64,000 nucleotides of DNA from Bacillaceae bacterium. GTDB lineage: Bacteria; Bacillota; Bacilli; JACDOE01. Shown here piece by piece: positions 8,496-16,580 of the stretch. Under the pieces are notes generated by a model. The model did no database searches, was not told the origin of the DNA, and saw only the letters and a list, made by a program, of their open reading frames with translations. The stretch spans positions 29,731-93,730 of the forward strand of contig JACDOE010000012.1 of NCBI GenBank assembly GCA_017656255.1, read 5' to 3'. Position 1 is the first letter of the stretch; each line of letters starts with the position of its first letter. The translations under genes and the position numbers were made by a program.

Positions 8496-8957
8496 ATGAA
8501 AGTAAAAACGAAATTTTTGGACGAGATTGAGGTTGACGAGAAGGACATATTGCGATTTGAGAAACGTTTGCCGGGCTTTCCCGAGGAGGATCGGTTTGTG
8601 ATGGTTCCGATTCAGGAGGGAAGTCCTTTTTATTTGCTGCAGTCTGTCAAGACGACCCCGGTGGCGTTTGTGGTCCTCAATCCGTATCTGTTTTACACCG
8701 ATTATGAGTTTAAACTGCCCGGATCGGTGCAGAAGGAATTGCAGATCAATGAATCATCGCGAATCGAAGTCTGGACGATGGTGGTGTTAAAGGACGAACT
8801 GAAAAAGAGTACGGTTAATTTAAAAGCCCCGATCATTATTAACCGGGACGTTGGGAAGGGTCAGCAGATTATTCTTGAAAAAGAGCAATATGAGACCCGG
8901 CACCTGCTTTTTGCCGGAAATCAGGAAGAATCTCCCGTGGCGGAGGGGGAATCTTAA
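8496..8957 (+). CDS. fliW: Flagellar assembly factor FliW
   Basis: Small cytoplasmic protein that binds either flagellin or CsrA. When flagellin accumulates in the cytoplasm FliW is taken up by it, CsrA is freed, and hag translation is blocked. 153 residues with the typical start [36 protein letters not shown] and the [22 protein letters not shown] core. ATG at 8496 follows GACAGGTG; the longer in-frame ATG at 8487 has no site. Its stop is 1 bp before csrA, and the partner genes are adjacent. Confidence 0.95.
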   Translation: MKVKTKFLDEIEVDEKDILRFEKRLPGFPEEDRFVMVPIQEGSPFYLLQSVKTTPVAFVVLNPYLFYTDYEFKLPGSVQKELQINESSRIEVWTMVVLKDELKKSTVNLKAPIIINRDVGKGQQIILEKEQYETRHLLFAGNQEESPVAEGES

Positions 8958-8958
8958 C

Positions 8959-9204
8959 ATGCTGGTACTGACAAGGAAACCGCAGCAGTCGATCATGATC
9001 GGGGATGAGATTGAGATTATCATTATCAGTGTAAACAAGGATCAGGTGCGGATCGGGATTAACGCACCGGAGCATATTGAGATACATCGGAAGGAAATCT
9101 ATGTCTCGATTCAGGAGGAGAACCAGAACGCGGCACGTGGAGAAAATGTCCTGGATCTTGTTCAGGGGATTACCCGATTGATTAAAAAACAATCGGATCA
9201 ATAA
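8959..9204 (+). CDS. csrA: Carbon storage regulator CsrA, RNA-binding translational repressor
   Basis: Dimeric RNA-binding protein that represses flagellin translation by binding GGA motifs in the hag leader. 81 residues, starting [20 protein letters not shown], with the conserved [19 protein letters not shown] strand region that forms the RNA surface. ATG at 8959 follows GGAGGGGGA and lies 1 bp after fliW. A GGA-loop hairpin is present about 30 nt before the next gene, flagellin, so both the regulator and its target are in view. Confidence 0.96.
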   Translation: MLVLTRKPQQSIMIGDEIEIIIISVNKDQVRIGINAPEHIEIHRKEIYVSIQEENQNAARGENVLDLVQGITRLIKKQSDQ

Positions 9205-9284
9205 AACGAGGCAAAAAACAAAGAATGAGAGAGATAATGATAGAAAATGAAAGATATTTGGCTATAAACGTCTAAAATTAGGGT

Positions 9285-9311
9285 TGAACAGGTGCGTGAT
9301 TAGGCCGACAT
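9285..9311 (+). promoter_or_regulatory. Sigma-D promoter for flagellin
   Basis: TGAA (9285-9288), 15-bp spacer, GCCGACAT (9304-9311). One base off in the -35 and two in the -10 from the motility consensus, with exact spacing. Leaves a leader of about 85 nt before the flagellin start. Confidence 0.75.
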
Positions 9312-9358
9312 AACAAATAGAGAGGGAAAGGAAAATGGGCCCATTGAATTTCCCTTGA

Positions 9359-9392
9359 TTAGCAAGGATGCTAAATACACATTTCAGGGAGG
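9359..9392 (+). promoter_or_regulatory. CsrA binding region in flagellin leader
   Basis: TTAGCA-AGGA-TGCTAA (9359-9374) is a perfect 6-bp hairpin presenting GGA in its loop, the classic CsrA site. A second GGA-rich segment, CAGGGAGGA (9385-9393), is the Shine-Dalgarno of flagellin. Two sites with the second on the ribosome site match the B. subtilis hag arrangement. Confidence 0.75.
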
Positions 9393-9401
9393 AAGATGTA
9401 C

Positions 9402-10637
9402 ATGATTATCAATCACAATTTAAGTGCGATCAACGCACACCGTCAATTGCTCGTCAGTAACTCGATGGGACAGAAGTCTCTGGAGAAATTGTCTTCCGGT
9501 CTTCGCATCAACCGTGCCGCAGACGATGCAGCCGGACTGGCTATCTCCGAAAAAATGCGCGGACAGATTCGCGGACTGCAGCAGGCTGCTCGGAATGCTC
9601 AGGATGGTATTTCCTTGATTCAGACTGCTGAAGGTGCTTTGAATGAGTCTCACTCCATCATTCAGCGGATGCGTGAACTGTCTGTTCAGGCTGCCAACGA
9701 CACGAACACCGATACAGACCGTGCCAAGCTGCAACAGGAAATGGACCAACTGGCGCAGGAATTAGCTCGGATCGGAGATACCACTGAATTTAACACAAAG
9801 AAACTTCTCGATGGTTCATATCAGGGAACGTTCCAGATCGGCGCTAATGAAGGTCAAACCATGAGTGTCACAATTAATGATATGCGTTCTTTCGAATTAG
9901 GCGTAGCTGGTAATGTAAAATACACTGAAACAGTTACACCAAGTGGTACCACTGATTTTGTTGATGGGGAATATACCATTGATGGTACTGACTTGAAAGA
10001 CGCTAATGGTAATGTTGTAGCTACAACTGCTGATGGTGGTGTAACCTGGACATCTTCGGCCAATTCCGAGACCATTACTTTTACTCAGGCTGTTGATTCC
10101 GGTAAAATCGTTATTGAAAACGGTGAGGCTACCGGAACTGCTGAATTCACAAACGATGGGTTGGAAGCAGGTAGTTATACAATAAAATATGCTGCGGGTG
10201 CTTCTGAAATTGTAGATGCTAACGGAAATGTTATTGCTACATCAACTGATGACACCAACTTTGTTGATGCAGATGGAACCACTGTTTTAACACTTGATGC
10301 AGCTGCAACGGCTGATATGGATATTACAGTTGGTGGTGCTGATATTACCAGCCAATCTGCTGCTGGCTCTACCATCACCACAGTCAACAACGCACTCGAC
10401 ACCATCTCCCAGCAGCGTTCTGAACTGGGTGCAATCCAGAACCGTCTCGAACACACCATCGCCAACCTGGATACCGCTGCAGAAAACCTGCAGGCTGCGG
10501 AATCTCGTATCCGTGACGTCGATATGGCCAAAGAGATGATGGAATTCACGCGGACCAACATCCTTCAGCAGGCTGGTACGGCTATGCTGGCTCAGGCCAA
10601 TGCTCGTCCGCAGACAGTTCTTCAACTTCTCGGATAA
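9402..10637 (+). CDS. hag: Flagellin
   Basis: Filament subunit, 411 residues. Conserved D0/D1 ends: MIINHNLSAINAHRQL, LSSGLRINRAADDAAGLAISEKMRGQIRGL and, at the C-terminus, LDTAAENLQAAESRIRDVDMAKEMMEF... ending QTVLQLLG. Between about residues 165 and 325 lies a surface-exposed variable insert rich in Thr/Asp/Gly that B. subtilis Hag lacks, with two copies of a DANGNV(V/I)AT motif. Codon use in the insert is more AT-rich than in the ends. Start ATG at 9402 is 9 nt after AGGGAGG; the ATG at 9396 is too close. Translation is probably controlled by CsrA. Confidence 0.96.
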   Translation: MIINHNLSAINAHRQLLVSNSMGQKSLEKLSSGLRINRAADDAAGLAISEKMRGQIRGLQQAARNAQDGISLIQTAEGALNESHSIIQRMRELSVQAANDTNTDTDRAKLQQEMDQLAQELARIGDTTEFNTKKLLDGSYQGTFQIGANEGQTMSVTINDMRSFELGVAGNVKYTETVTPSGTTDFVDGEYTIDGTDLKDANGNVVATTADGGVTWTSSANSETITFTQAVDSGKIVIENGEATGTAEFTNDGLEAGSYTIKYAAGASEIVDANGNVIATSTDDTNFVDADGTTVLTLDAAATADMDITVGGADITSQSAAGSTITTVNNALDTISQQRSELGAIQNRLEHTIANLDTAAENLQAAESRIRDVDMAKEMMEFTRTNILQQAGTAMLAQANARPQTVLQLLG

Positions 10638-10657
10638 TAAACGCATCATCAATATTC

Positions 10658-10688
10658 GGGCCGGCCAATACGGGCCGGCCTTATCCAT
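10658..10688 (+). terminator. Terminator after flagellin
   Basis: Two GGGCCGGCC blocks separated by AATAC form a very GC-rich stem followed by TTATCCATATTT. Confidence 0.75.
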
Positions 10689-10725
10689 ATTTACCCCTCA
10701 ATAAAGGGAAAGGGGGAGGACTGGA

Positions 10726-11106
10726 ATGAAAATCGAATCCGGTAATACACCTTTCGTGCCAAACGGCAAACAGGTCGAAAGTATAAACAAGTCCGTTCCG
10801 TCAGCAGAAACCAACCCGCATCAGGAAAAACAACAACTCCAGACATCGGGCGAGGAGAACAAAGATAAAAATCAGCTTCTAAATGAAGAACAGTTGCAGG
10901 CCAAATTGGATAAAATCAATCATACCGTGGCCCTGTACAACAAACAATTAAAATTTGAATTCCACAAAGATGCCAATCAACTGATGGTTAAAGTCATCAA
11001 TAAAGAAACCCACGAAGTCATCCGTGAATTGCCACCGGAAGAAATCCTCGACCTTGAGGCCCGTATTCGTAATATGATCGGCATCCTGATCGACGAGAAA
11101 CTGTAA
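10726..11106 (+). CDS. flaG: FlaG family flagellar protein (YvyC)
   Basis: Small protein of 126 residues located between flagellin and fliD in many Gram-positive and epsilon-proteobacterial genomes; it influences filament length. The first half is polar and probably disordered (Gln/Asn/Glu-rich); the second half is the conserved FlaG domain LKFEFHKDANQLMVKVINKETHEVIRELPPEEILDLEARIRNMIG. Start ATG follows AAAGGGGGAGG. It begins the flaG-fliD-fliS-fliT unit, whose members are 14-15 bp apart or overlap. Confidence 0.92.
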   Translation: MKIESGNTPFVPNGKQVESINKSVPSAETNPHQEKQQLQTSGEENKDKNQLLNEEQLQAKLDKINHTVALYNKQLKFEFHKDANQLMVKVINKETHEVIRELPPEEILDLEARIRNMIGILIDEKL

Positions 11107-11120
11107 AGGAGGGACAGGTT

Positions 11121-12530
11121 ATGGCAGGAGAAATCGGTTTTTCCGGATTAGCATCAGGTATTGATACACAGGCCCTGATCGACCAGTTGATGGCCATCGA
11201 ACGACGCCCTCTGGTCAGAATGAATGGGCAACTGAGTGACCTGGAATCCACCAAAAAAATCTGGCAACAGATCAACACAAAATTGAAAAATCTGGAACAG
11301 TCACTGGCCGATTTGAAATCAGCATCCACTTATACCAGCAAAGCTGTTACCAGCACCAGTGATAATGTCGCCACAGCCACGGCGGAAAGTACAGCAGCCG
11401 ATACCACTTACAACCTGGAAGTCATCGCCCTCGCTGAAGCTCACTCCATCGCTTCTGCATCTGATCAGGTGGATCCCAACAATTATTTTGCGACCAATGC
11501 CACCGCCAATTTGAGCCTGACCGTCGGTTCACAGGCCCAGAGCATTGACATCACGATCAATGACACCGATACCATGGAAGACATCCTGGACAAGATCAAT
11601 AATCAGGTGGCCACCCTGCAGGAAGCGGATTCCAGTTTTATTGGCGTCGAGGCGTCGATCATCAACGGGCAACTGGTACTGGTAAGTGAAGAAACGGGAT
11701 TGAGCAATGCCATTACGGTTAATACCGATGATCTGGGATTGTTGTATGATTCCGGCGCAGCTGCTTTTGTCAATGAACTTCAGGCGGCCAAAGACGCTTC
11801 CTTTGAAATCAATAACCTGCAGATGACACGTTCCACCAATACTGTAGATGATGCTGTCAGTGGTGTTACCTTCACATTAAAAGAGACCGGTACCACGTCG
11901 ATTACGGTGGATAAGGATGCGGACAAGACAGTTGATGCGGTCAAGAAATTTGTTAAAGCGTATAATGACGCTTACGAATTTATCTATGACCAGTATGATA
12001 TATCCGGGGACGACAATGCCGCTGGAAATCTGAAAGGGGATTATTCTGTTTCCTTAATCCTGGACAACCTTTGGCGGAAAGTCACACAGGAAGTCAACAA
12101 TAGTGGAGCCTTAACTCACTTGTCCCAGATTGGTATTCAGACAGAAGGTTTAACCGGTGACAGCGTGTCCGGTAAACTGAAAGTGGATGAAACCAAATTA
12201 AAGGAAGCCCTGCAGGAGGACCCGTCATCCGTTCAACAACTGTTTTCCAACAGTAACGAAACGGGTATTGCCGACTCCCTTGAAGAATATCTGAATTCAT
12301 ACATTGAGTATGGGACCGGTATCATTTCGGAGAGACAAAAATCGATCGAGCGGCAGATAGAAGCGATGAAAGACCAGATTGAACGGTTCTCTGATCGTAT
12401 GGATATCCGTGAACAAAATCTGATCCGGCAATTTACGGAAATGGAGAAGGCGTTGTCTGCCATGAGTGCACAGTCCAACTGGTTTGCATCACAAATGGCA
12501 TCGCTCCCGTCATACAGTCAACAAAAATAA
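11121..12530 (+). CDS. fliD: Flagellar filament cap protein FliD
   Basis: Hook-associated protein 2, the cap under which flagellin polymerises. 469 residues with FliD_N at the start (FSGLASGIDTQALIDQLMAIERRPL) and FliD_C at the end (QIERFSDRMDIREQNLIRQFTEMEKALSAMSAQSNWFASQM). The middle is Thr/Asp-rich, as in other FliD proteins. GGAGGGACAG precedes the ATG. It lies directly upstream of fliS and fliT, which supply its chaperone and that of flagellin. Confidence 0.96.
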   Translation: MAGEIGFSGLASGIDTQALIDQLMAIERRPLVRMNGQLSDLESTKKIWQQINTKLKNLEQSLADLKSASTYTSKAVTSTSDNVATATAESTAADTTYNLEVIALAEAHSIASASDQVDPNNYFATNATANLSLTVGSQAQSIDITINDTDTMEDILDKINNQVATLQEADSSFIGVEASIINGQLVLVSEETGLSNAITVNTDDLGLLYDSGAAAFVNELQAAKDASFEINNLQMTRSTNTVDDAVSGVTFTLKETGTTSITVDKDADKTVDAVKKFVKAYNDAYEFIYDQYDISGDDNAAGNLKGDYSVSLILDNLWRKVTQEVNNSGALTHLSQIGIQTEGLTGDSVSGKLKVDETKLKEALQEDPSSVQQLFSNSNETGIADSLEEYLNSYIEYGTGIISERQKSIERQIEAMKDQIERFSDRMDIREQNLIRQFTEMEKALSAMSAQSNWFASQMASLPSYSQQK

Positions 12531-12545
12531 AAGGGGGATCTTATC

Positions 12546-12944
12546 ATGAACGTAAATCCATACCAACAGTATCGGCAGACGCAGATTACCACAGCATCGC
12601 CCCAGGAGTTAGTCTTGATGCTCTATGACGGAGGCATTAAAGTATTGAAGGAAGCGATCAGGCATATTGACAATGAGGAGCCGAATCAAGCCCATGAATC
12701 CCTGATCAAGGGACAGGAAATCATTATGGAACTTCATGCCAGCCTTAATCATGATGCCGGTGAACTGACTGACCATCTGGGAAGGTTATATGATTATATG
12801 TATCGCCGGCTCATCGAAGCCAATCTGCAAAAGGACCGTGCCATGATTGAAGAAGTTCTGGGATTCCTTCAGGATCTGCGCACGACCTGGAATGAAGCGA
12901 TGAAACTGGCAAAAGAAAAAGAAGGAAAGGTCATCAATGGATAG
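12546..12944 (+). CDS. fliS: Flagellin export chaperone FliS
   Basis: Cytoplasmic chaperone that binds the flagellin C-terminus and prevents early polymerisation. 132 residues, four-helix type, with the family start NPYQQYRQTQITTASPQELVLMLYDGGIKVL and the later LYDYMYRRLIEANLQKD segment. In Bacilli FliS also links flagellin to FliW control. Start ATG follows AAGGGGGATC; its last 8 bases overlap fliT. Confidence 0.96.
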   Translation: MNVNPYQQYRQTQITTASPQELVLMLYDGGIKVLKEAIRHIDNEEPNQAHESLIKGQEIIMELHASLNHDAGELTDHLGRLYDYMYRRLIEANLQKDRAMIEEVLGFLQDLRTTWNEAMKLAKEKEGKVING

Positions 12945-13359
12945 ATCGATCGCCGAGCAAATCCATTCACTCTACCAGAAAAAATGGGAACTGCTTGAAT
13001 CTATCGAACATCGGTTAAAACAACAAAACCAGCACGCTGATCTCGATATCTATCAGAAGACACAGCATGACATGAAACAATTTTCGCAACTGGATCAACC
13101 TATCCACACGCTTATTCAACTCGATACAGAACAGCAATGCCGTCCGCTGGTAGAAAAGTGGAATCATAAAATCGAAAATAAGCTGCAGGAACTTAACCAA
13201 CTTAATGAACAAAATTTAAAACAGATGAAACAAAAATTTGACGGTACCCTTCATGAAATCAAATCGTTTCGTAAAATGCGACAGGGGATTCAGAAGTACG
13301 CCAGTATGGGACTGGAAAACCAGACACCCAATCCCTACTATTTTGACGATAAACGTTAA
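12937..13359 (+). CDS. fliT: FliT-like flagellar chaperone
   Basis: 140-residue, almost wholly helical protein rich in Gln/Lys/Glu, starting 8 bp inside fliS. In B. subtilis the gene after fliS is fliT, a chaperone for the FliD cap. Sequence identity in this family is low, so the call rests on size, helical character (QLDTEQQCRPLVEKWNHKI, LNEQNLKQMKQ) and position. Ribosome site AAGGAAAGG lies in fliS. The flagellar cluster ends here with a strong terminator. Confidence 0.78.
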   Translation: MDRSIAEQIHSLYQKKWELLESIEHRLKQQNQHADLDIYQKTQHDMKQFSQLDQPIHTLIQLDTEQQCRPLVEKWNHKIENKLQELNQLNEQNLKQMKQKFDGTLHEIKSFRKMRQGIQKYASMGLENQTPNPYYFDDKR

Positions 13360-13400
13360 AAATACACCTCATTCTAATAACAGGTGTATTTTTTATTTTT
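13360..13400 (+). terminator. Terminator of the flagellar cluster
   Basis: AAATACACCT (13360-13369) and AGGTGTATTT (13382-13391) form a 10-bp stem followed by TTTTATTTTT. Confidence 0.9.
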
Positions 13401-13522
13401 TATTAAACGGTGACAGTTGTTAATAACCTGTGCACAACCTGATAACAACCACCCTCCCCCCTGTGGAAAACCCACCTCCCCCTGTTCTCCCCAAATCTAC
13501 CATTTTCGCAACTTTCTATCAC

Positions 13523-13551
13523 TTGAAAACATATGCATTCATATGTATAAT
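13523..13551 (+). promoter_or_regulatory. Sigma-A promoter for amino-acid ABC genes
   Basis: TTGAAA (13523-13528), 17-bp spacer, TATAAT (13546-13551). The spacer contains ATATGCAT and CATATG, giving dyad symmetry that could be an operator. Confidence 0.8.
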
Positions 13552-13565
13552 TTATTCTGTTAGAC

Positions 13566-13623
13566 GGCTTTTTCTATCAACACACAAATTGCGTCAATTA
13601 CATAGAAAAAGCCATTTTTTATT
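13566..13623 (+). terminator. Leader terminator (possible attenuator) upstream of the binding protein
   Basis: GGCTTTTTCTAT (13566-13577) and ATAGAAAAAGCC (13602-13613) form a perfect 12-bp stem, followed by ATTTTTTATT. It begins only about 8 nt after the predicted transcription start and lies 49 bp before the gene it leads into, so expression needs read-through or antitermination. Confidence 0.75.
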
Positions 13624-13671
13624 AATGTTATCAATTTTACGACATTTATTTTTAAAAGGGGGATACAAAAA

Positions 13672-14526
13672 GTGAAAATCGGCAAAAAAATGTTGATGAT
13701 CATGCTGGTTGCCATGCTGGCCATCGTAACTGCCGCATGTGGAACCGGTACAACTGAAACCGGAGGACAGGAAGCCAACAACCAGGAAAACACCGGGGGA
13801 AGCGAATCCGGACAAAACGGAGAAGCTACCGAACAGGAAGAGCCCCTGAAAATCGTCGTTGGAACCGATGCTGCCTACGCACCGTTTGAATATGTTGATA
13901 CAAACGGAAACATTGTTGGGTTTGACATCGAAGTGATGAACGCGATTGCGGAAGCAGCCAACCTGGAAGTTGAATATAAAAACACTGCCTGGGACGGAAT
14001 TTTCCTGACCGTTCAAAACGGTGAGCGGGATGCCCTGATTTCCGCGATCACCATCACCGAAGAACGGGCCAAGAAAATGGATTTCTCCGAGCCGTACTTT
14101 GAGGCGACTCAATTGATCGCGGTCCCGAAAGACTCTGACGTGACCAAGTTTGAAGACCTCAAAAACGACTACAAAATCGGGGTACAGAACGGTACAACCG
14201 GTGATGAAGCCGTATCCGACCTGATCGGACGCACCAACGGCAACATCGCACGTTTTGAAACCACACCGCTGGCTCTGAAAGAACTGGAGAACGGTGGCGT
14301 TGAAGCAGTCGTAGCCGACAACGCGGTGGTTCTGGAATACATCAAAAATAATCCGGACGCCAACTTTAAATCCGTATCCGATGACAACTTCCCGAAAGAA
14401 TACTACGGCATCGCGGTCAAAAAAGGAAATACCGAATTGCTCGACCGGATCAACGCCGGCCTGAAAGAAATTCAGGAAAACGGAACTTATGACGAGATTT
14501 TCAATAAATACTTCGGAACTGAATAA
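13672..14526 (+). CDS. Amino-acid ABC transporter substrate-binding lipoprotein
   Basis: Extracellular solute-binding protein (family 3, GlnH/ArtP type) of 284 residues. GTG start follows AAAAGGGGGA. A lipoprotein signal ends at TAAC (Cys at about residue 23), followed by a Gly/Asn/Glu-rich linker. The ligand domain shows VVGTDAAYAPFEYVDTNGNIVGFDIEV, DALISAITITEERAKKMDFSEPYF and YKIGVQNGTTGDEAV. It binds a polar amino acid, substrate not determined. The permease follows after a hairpin. No ATPase gene is adjacent. Confidence 0.93.
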   Translation: MKIGKKMLMIMLVAMLAIVTAACGTGTTETGGQEANNQENTGGSESGQNGEATEQEEPLKIVVGTDAAYAPFEYVDTNGNIVGFDIEVMNAIAEAANLEVEYKNTAWDGIFLTVQNGERDALISAITITEERAKKMDFSEPYFEATQLIAVPKDSDVTKFEDLKNDYKIGVQNGTTGDEAVSDLIGRTNGNIARFETTPLALKELENGGVEAVVADNAVVLEYIKNNPDANFKSVSDDNFPKEYYGIAVKKGNTELLDRINAGLKEIQENGTYDEIFNKYFGTE

Positions 14527-14557
14527 TTCAAGCAAAGACGAGAATAGCCTTAGTTTG

Positions 14558-14596
14558 AGAAAAGTCAGCGTAACAGACCTGTTACGCTGCTTTTCT
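14558..14596 (+). terminator. Strong hairpin between binding protein and permease
   Basis: AGAAAAG.CAGCGTAACAG and CTGTTACGCTG.CTTTTCT arms form an 11-bp stem extended by a further seven pairs, with TTTTCTT. Likely partial terminator giving more binding protein than permease. Confidence 0.8.
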
Positions 14597-14654
14597 TGAG
14601 CAGGCATGTTTGATAAGATAGATGCAACAAATATCGAAGTTTGAGGTGGAAAAC

Positions 14655-15305
14655 TTGCTGGATTGGTCGATTATCTACGATTACCGATGGTTTTATCTGA
14701 AAGGCGCACTGGTAACGGTGGAAGTCACGTTCATTGCCATTTTGCTGGGGACCCTGTTGGGACTGTTATTCGGACTGGCCAGGCTGTCCAAAATACCTTT
14801 TCTGCATTATCCGGCCGTCTGGTACATTGATCTGATTCGTGGAACCCCGCTACTCGTTCAGATTCTGATCATTCATTTTGCGTTGTTGCCAAGTCTGTTG
14901 GGTTCTTCACCGGGTGTCTGGGTGTCGGCGATTATGTCTCTTACCATTAATAGTGCCGCATACATCGCCGAGATATTCCGAGCCGGAATTCAGTCCATTG
15001 ACAGAGGTCAGATGGAAGCCGCCCGATCCCTCGGCATGAAACACAGTCAGGCCATGTATTACATCATCCTGCCTCAGGCATTCAAGCGGATGTTGCCTCC
15101 CCTGGGTAATGAATTTATCACGCTTTTGAAGGACTCATCCTTATTAATGGTTATTTCATTCAGCGAATTGATGTACTCGGGGAAAACCATACTCGGAGCG
15201 ACGGCAAGTCCCTGGGAAGCCTACCTGCCTGTGGCGTTTCTGTATCTGGTCATCACCCTCGGACTTACACGCTTCGTTAACTATCTTGAACTGCGATACA
15301 AATAA
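14655..15305 (+). CDS. Amino-acid ABC transporter permease
   Basis: HisMQ/GlnP-type inner membrane subunit, about 216 residues from the TTG at 14655, which follows GAGGTGG at 4 nt. The ATG at 14622 has no ribosome site. Five hydrophobic segments; the conserved cytoplasmic loop that contacts the ATPase is EAARSLGMKHSQAMYYIILPQ, and RGTPLLVQ marks the family. It works with the lipoprotein upstream. The ATP-binding subunit must be encoded elsewhere or be shared. Confidence 0.92.
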   Translation: MLDWSIIYDYRWFYLKGALVTVEVTFIAILLGTLLGLLFGLARLSKIPFLHYPAVWYIDLIRGTPLLVQILIIHFALLPSLLGSSPGVWVSAIMSLTINSAAYIAEIFRAGIQSIDRGQMEAARSLGMKHSQAMYYIILPQAFKRMLPPLGNEFITLLKDSSLLMVISFSELMYSGKTILGATASPWEAYLPVAFLYLVITLGLTRFVNYLELRYK

Positions 15306-15408
15306 AACGCTTACAAATTATTGTCAGGTTGCCAGCCCTTCCCTTGCTGTCGAATTTTAGCTTTTTTGTCAGAGAATCCACTAATTTTGTAGAAACCGAA
15401 GGATTTGT

Positions 15409-15437
15409 TTGACTTCGGGTTGCGAATCGATTATAGT
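15409..15437 (+). promoter_or_regulatory. Sigma-A promoter for cold shock gene
   Basis: TTGACT (15409-15414), 17-bp spacer, TATAGT (15432-15437). A small hairpin ATGAGAA..TTCTCAT (15444-15462) lies in the short leader. Confidence 0.75.
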
Positions 15438-15492
15438 CAAGATATGAGAAAAAGCTTCTCATAAAAGTTCATTTAAGAAAGGAATGTATTAC

Positions 15493-15690
15493 ATGCAAGG
15501 GAAAGTAAAATGGTTTAACGCAGAGAAAGGGTACGGATTTATCGAAAGAGAAGACGGAGATGATGTATTCGTACACTACTCTGCCATTCAGTCTGAGGGT
15601 TTTAAAACGCTTGAAGAAGGTCAATCCGTTGAGTTTGACATCGTAGAAGGAGCGAGAGGCCCGCAGGCAGCTAACGTTATCAAGTTATAA
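15493..15690 (+). CDS. Cold shock protein (CspA/CspB family)
   Basis: 65-residue single-stranded nucleic acid-binding protein with the OB-type cold shock domain. It begins [20 protein letters not shown] and carries RNP1 (KGYGFI) and RNP2 (VFVHY); the C-terminus [10 protein letters not shown] is typical. It melts RNA structure at low temperature. ATG at 15493 is 9 nt after AAGGA, whereas ATG at 15484 is too close. Monocistronic: own promoter and strong terminator. Confidence 0.96.
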   Translation: MQGKVKWFNAEKGYGFIEREDGDDVFVHYSAIQSEGFKTLEEGQSVEFDIVEGARGPQAANVIKL

Positions 15691-15733
15691 AGGCTACACA
15701 ACATATAACGAAGCGTTATAATTTTGATAACAC

Positions 15734-15762
15734 ACCCCCGGGAGGAACCCCGGGGGTTTTTT
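15734..15762 (+). terminator. Terminator after cold shock gene
   Basis: CCCCCGGG-AGGAAC-CCGGGGG type stem followed by TTTTTT. Confidence 0.93.
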
Positions 15763-15868
15763 AAAATAATTTCTTCACAAAAATTTTAAATGGATTCCCT
15801 TTCAGGCAGGATTTTACACCGGGGAATAGTGTATAATGGTATATATAAAGAGAAAGGAGGCCTCTTCC

Positions 15869-16426
15869 ATGAATTACAACATCCGAGGAGAACAATTAGA
15901 TGTGACTCCTGCATTAAGGGAACATGTGGAAAAGAAATTGGGGCGCCTGGAAAAGTACTTTGACAACATGGACAACACGGATTGTCACGTCACCCTGCGT
16001 GTCATCCGGGACGAACAAATTGTGGAAGTAACCATTCCATTAAAAGGCCTGATTCTCCGTGCCGAAGAGAGCCATGGAGACATGTACGCCGCCATCGATC
16101 TGGTGGTGGAAAAGCTGGAGCGCCAGATTCGCAAGTATAAAACCAAGGTTAACCGCAAAAACCGCCAGAACGGAAGCATCAAGGAAATGAATGAAGAAAT
16201 CCGCCTGGATCGCGACCTGGCTGAAGGAGAAGATGCCGGGGAGGATGAATTCGAGATCGTACGAACCAAGCGGTTTAACCTGAAACCGATGGATGCGGAA
16301 GAAGCCATTCTCCAGATGGATATGCTGGGACATAATTTCTTCGTCTTTTCCAATGCGGATACCGACCAGGTGAACGTCGTCTACCGCAGAAAAGACGGGA
16401 AATACGGGTTGATTGAACCGGAATAA
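15869..16426 (+). CDS. hpf: Long-form ribosome hibernation promoting factor
   Basis: Binds the 30S subunit and pairs ribosomes into inactive 100S dimers in stationary phase. 185 residues: N-terminal S30AE domain (MNYNIRGEQLDVTPALREHVEKKLGRL) and C-terminal dimerisation domain (VRTKRFNLKPMDAEEAILQMDMLGHNFFVF...), which defines the long form. ATG at 15869 follows AAAGGAGG; an upstream in-frame ATG at 15836 overlaps the TATAAT (15833-15838) of the likely promoter. Same position, just before secA, as yvyD/hpf in B. subtilis. Confidence 0.95.
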   Translation: MNYNIRGEQLDVTPALREHVEKKLGRLEKYFDNMDNTDCHVTLRVIRDEQIVEVTIPLKGLILRAEESHGDMYAAIDLVVEKLERQIRKYKTKVNRKNRQNGSIKEMNEEIRLDRDLAEGEDAGEDEFEIVRTKRFNLKPMDAEEAILQMDMLGHNFFVFSNADTDQVNVVYRRKDGKYGLIEPE

Positions 16427-16478
16427 ACGGAATAAACAGCGGGCCGGTCTACATAAGAAACGCCGGGATACCGCACCG

Positions 16479-16510
16479 GAGGACTTGGTTAACAAGTCCT
16501 CTTTTATTTA
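16479..16510 (+). terminator. Terminator after hpf
   Basis: GAGGACTTG-GTTAA-CAAGTCCTC stem followed by TTTTATTT. Confidence 0.92.
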
Positions 16511-16580
16511 GCCGAAAACATTGATACAATGATAGATTAGGAAGTATGGGTGAGTAACCGAAAGAGGAGGCCCCACGTTT

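Larger units (their letters stand above)
13401..13671 (+). other. Intergenic region before amino-acid ABC genes
   Basis: No credible gene. It holds a C-rich stretch (13440-13495), a sigma-A promoter (13523-13551) and a leader terminator (13566-13623). Confidence 0.7.

Noticed and set aside
13429..13470. TGTGCACAA and TGTGGAAAA as possible DnaA boxes
   Set aside because: Each has one mismatch, there are only two, and no origin genes are near.
13430..13675. 81-codon plus frame before the binding protein
   Set aside because: Spans a promoter and a terminator and has no ribosome site.
13594..14607. 337-codon minus-strand frame opposite the amino-acid binding protein
   Set aside because: Shadow of a clear lipoprotein gene; no ribosome site, Phe/Val-rich antisense composition.
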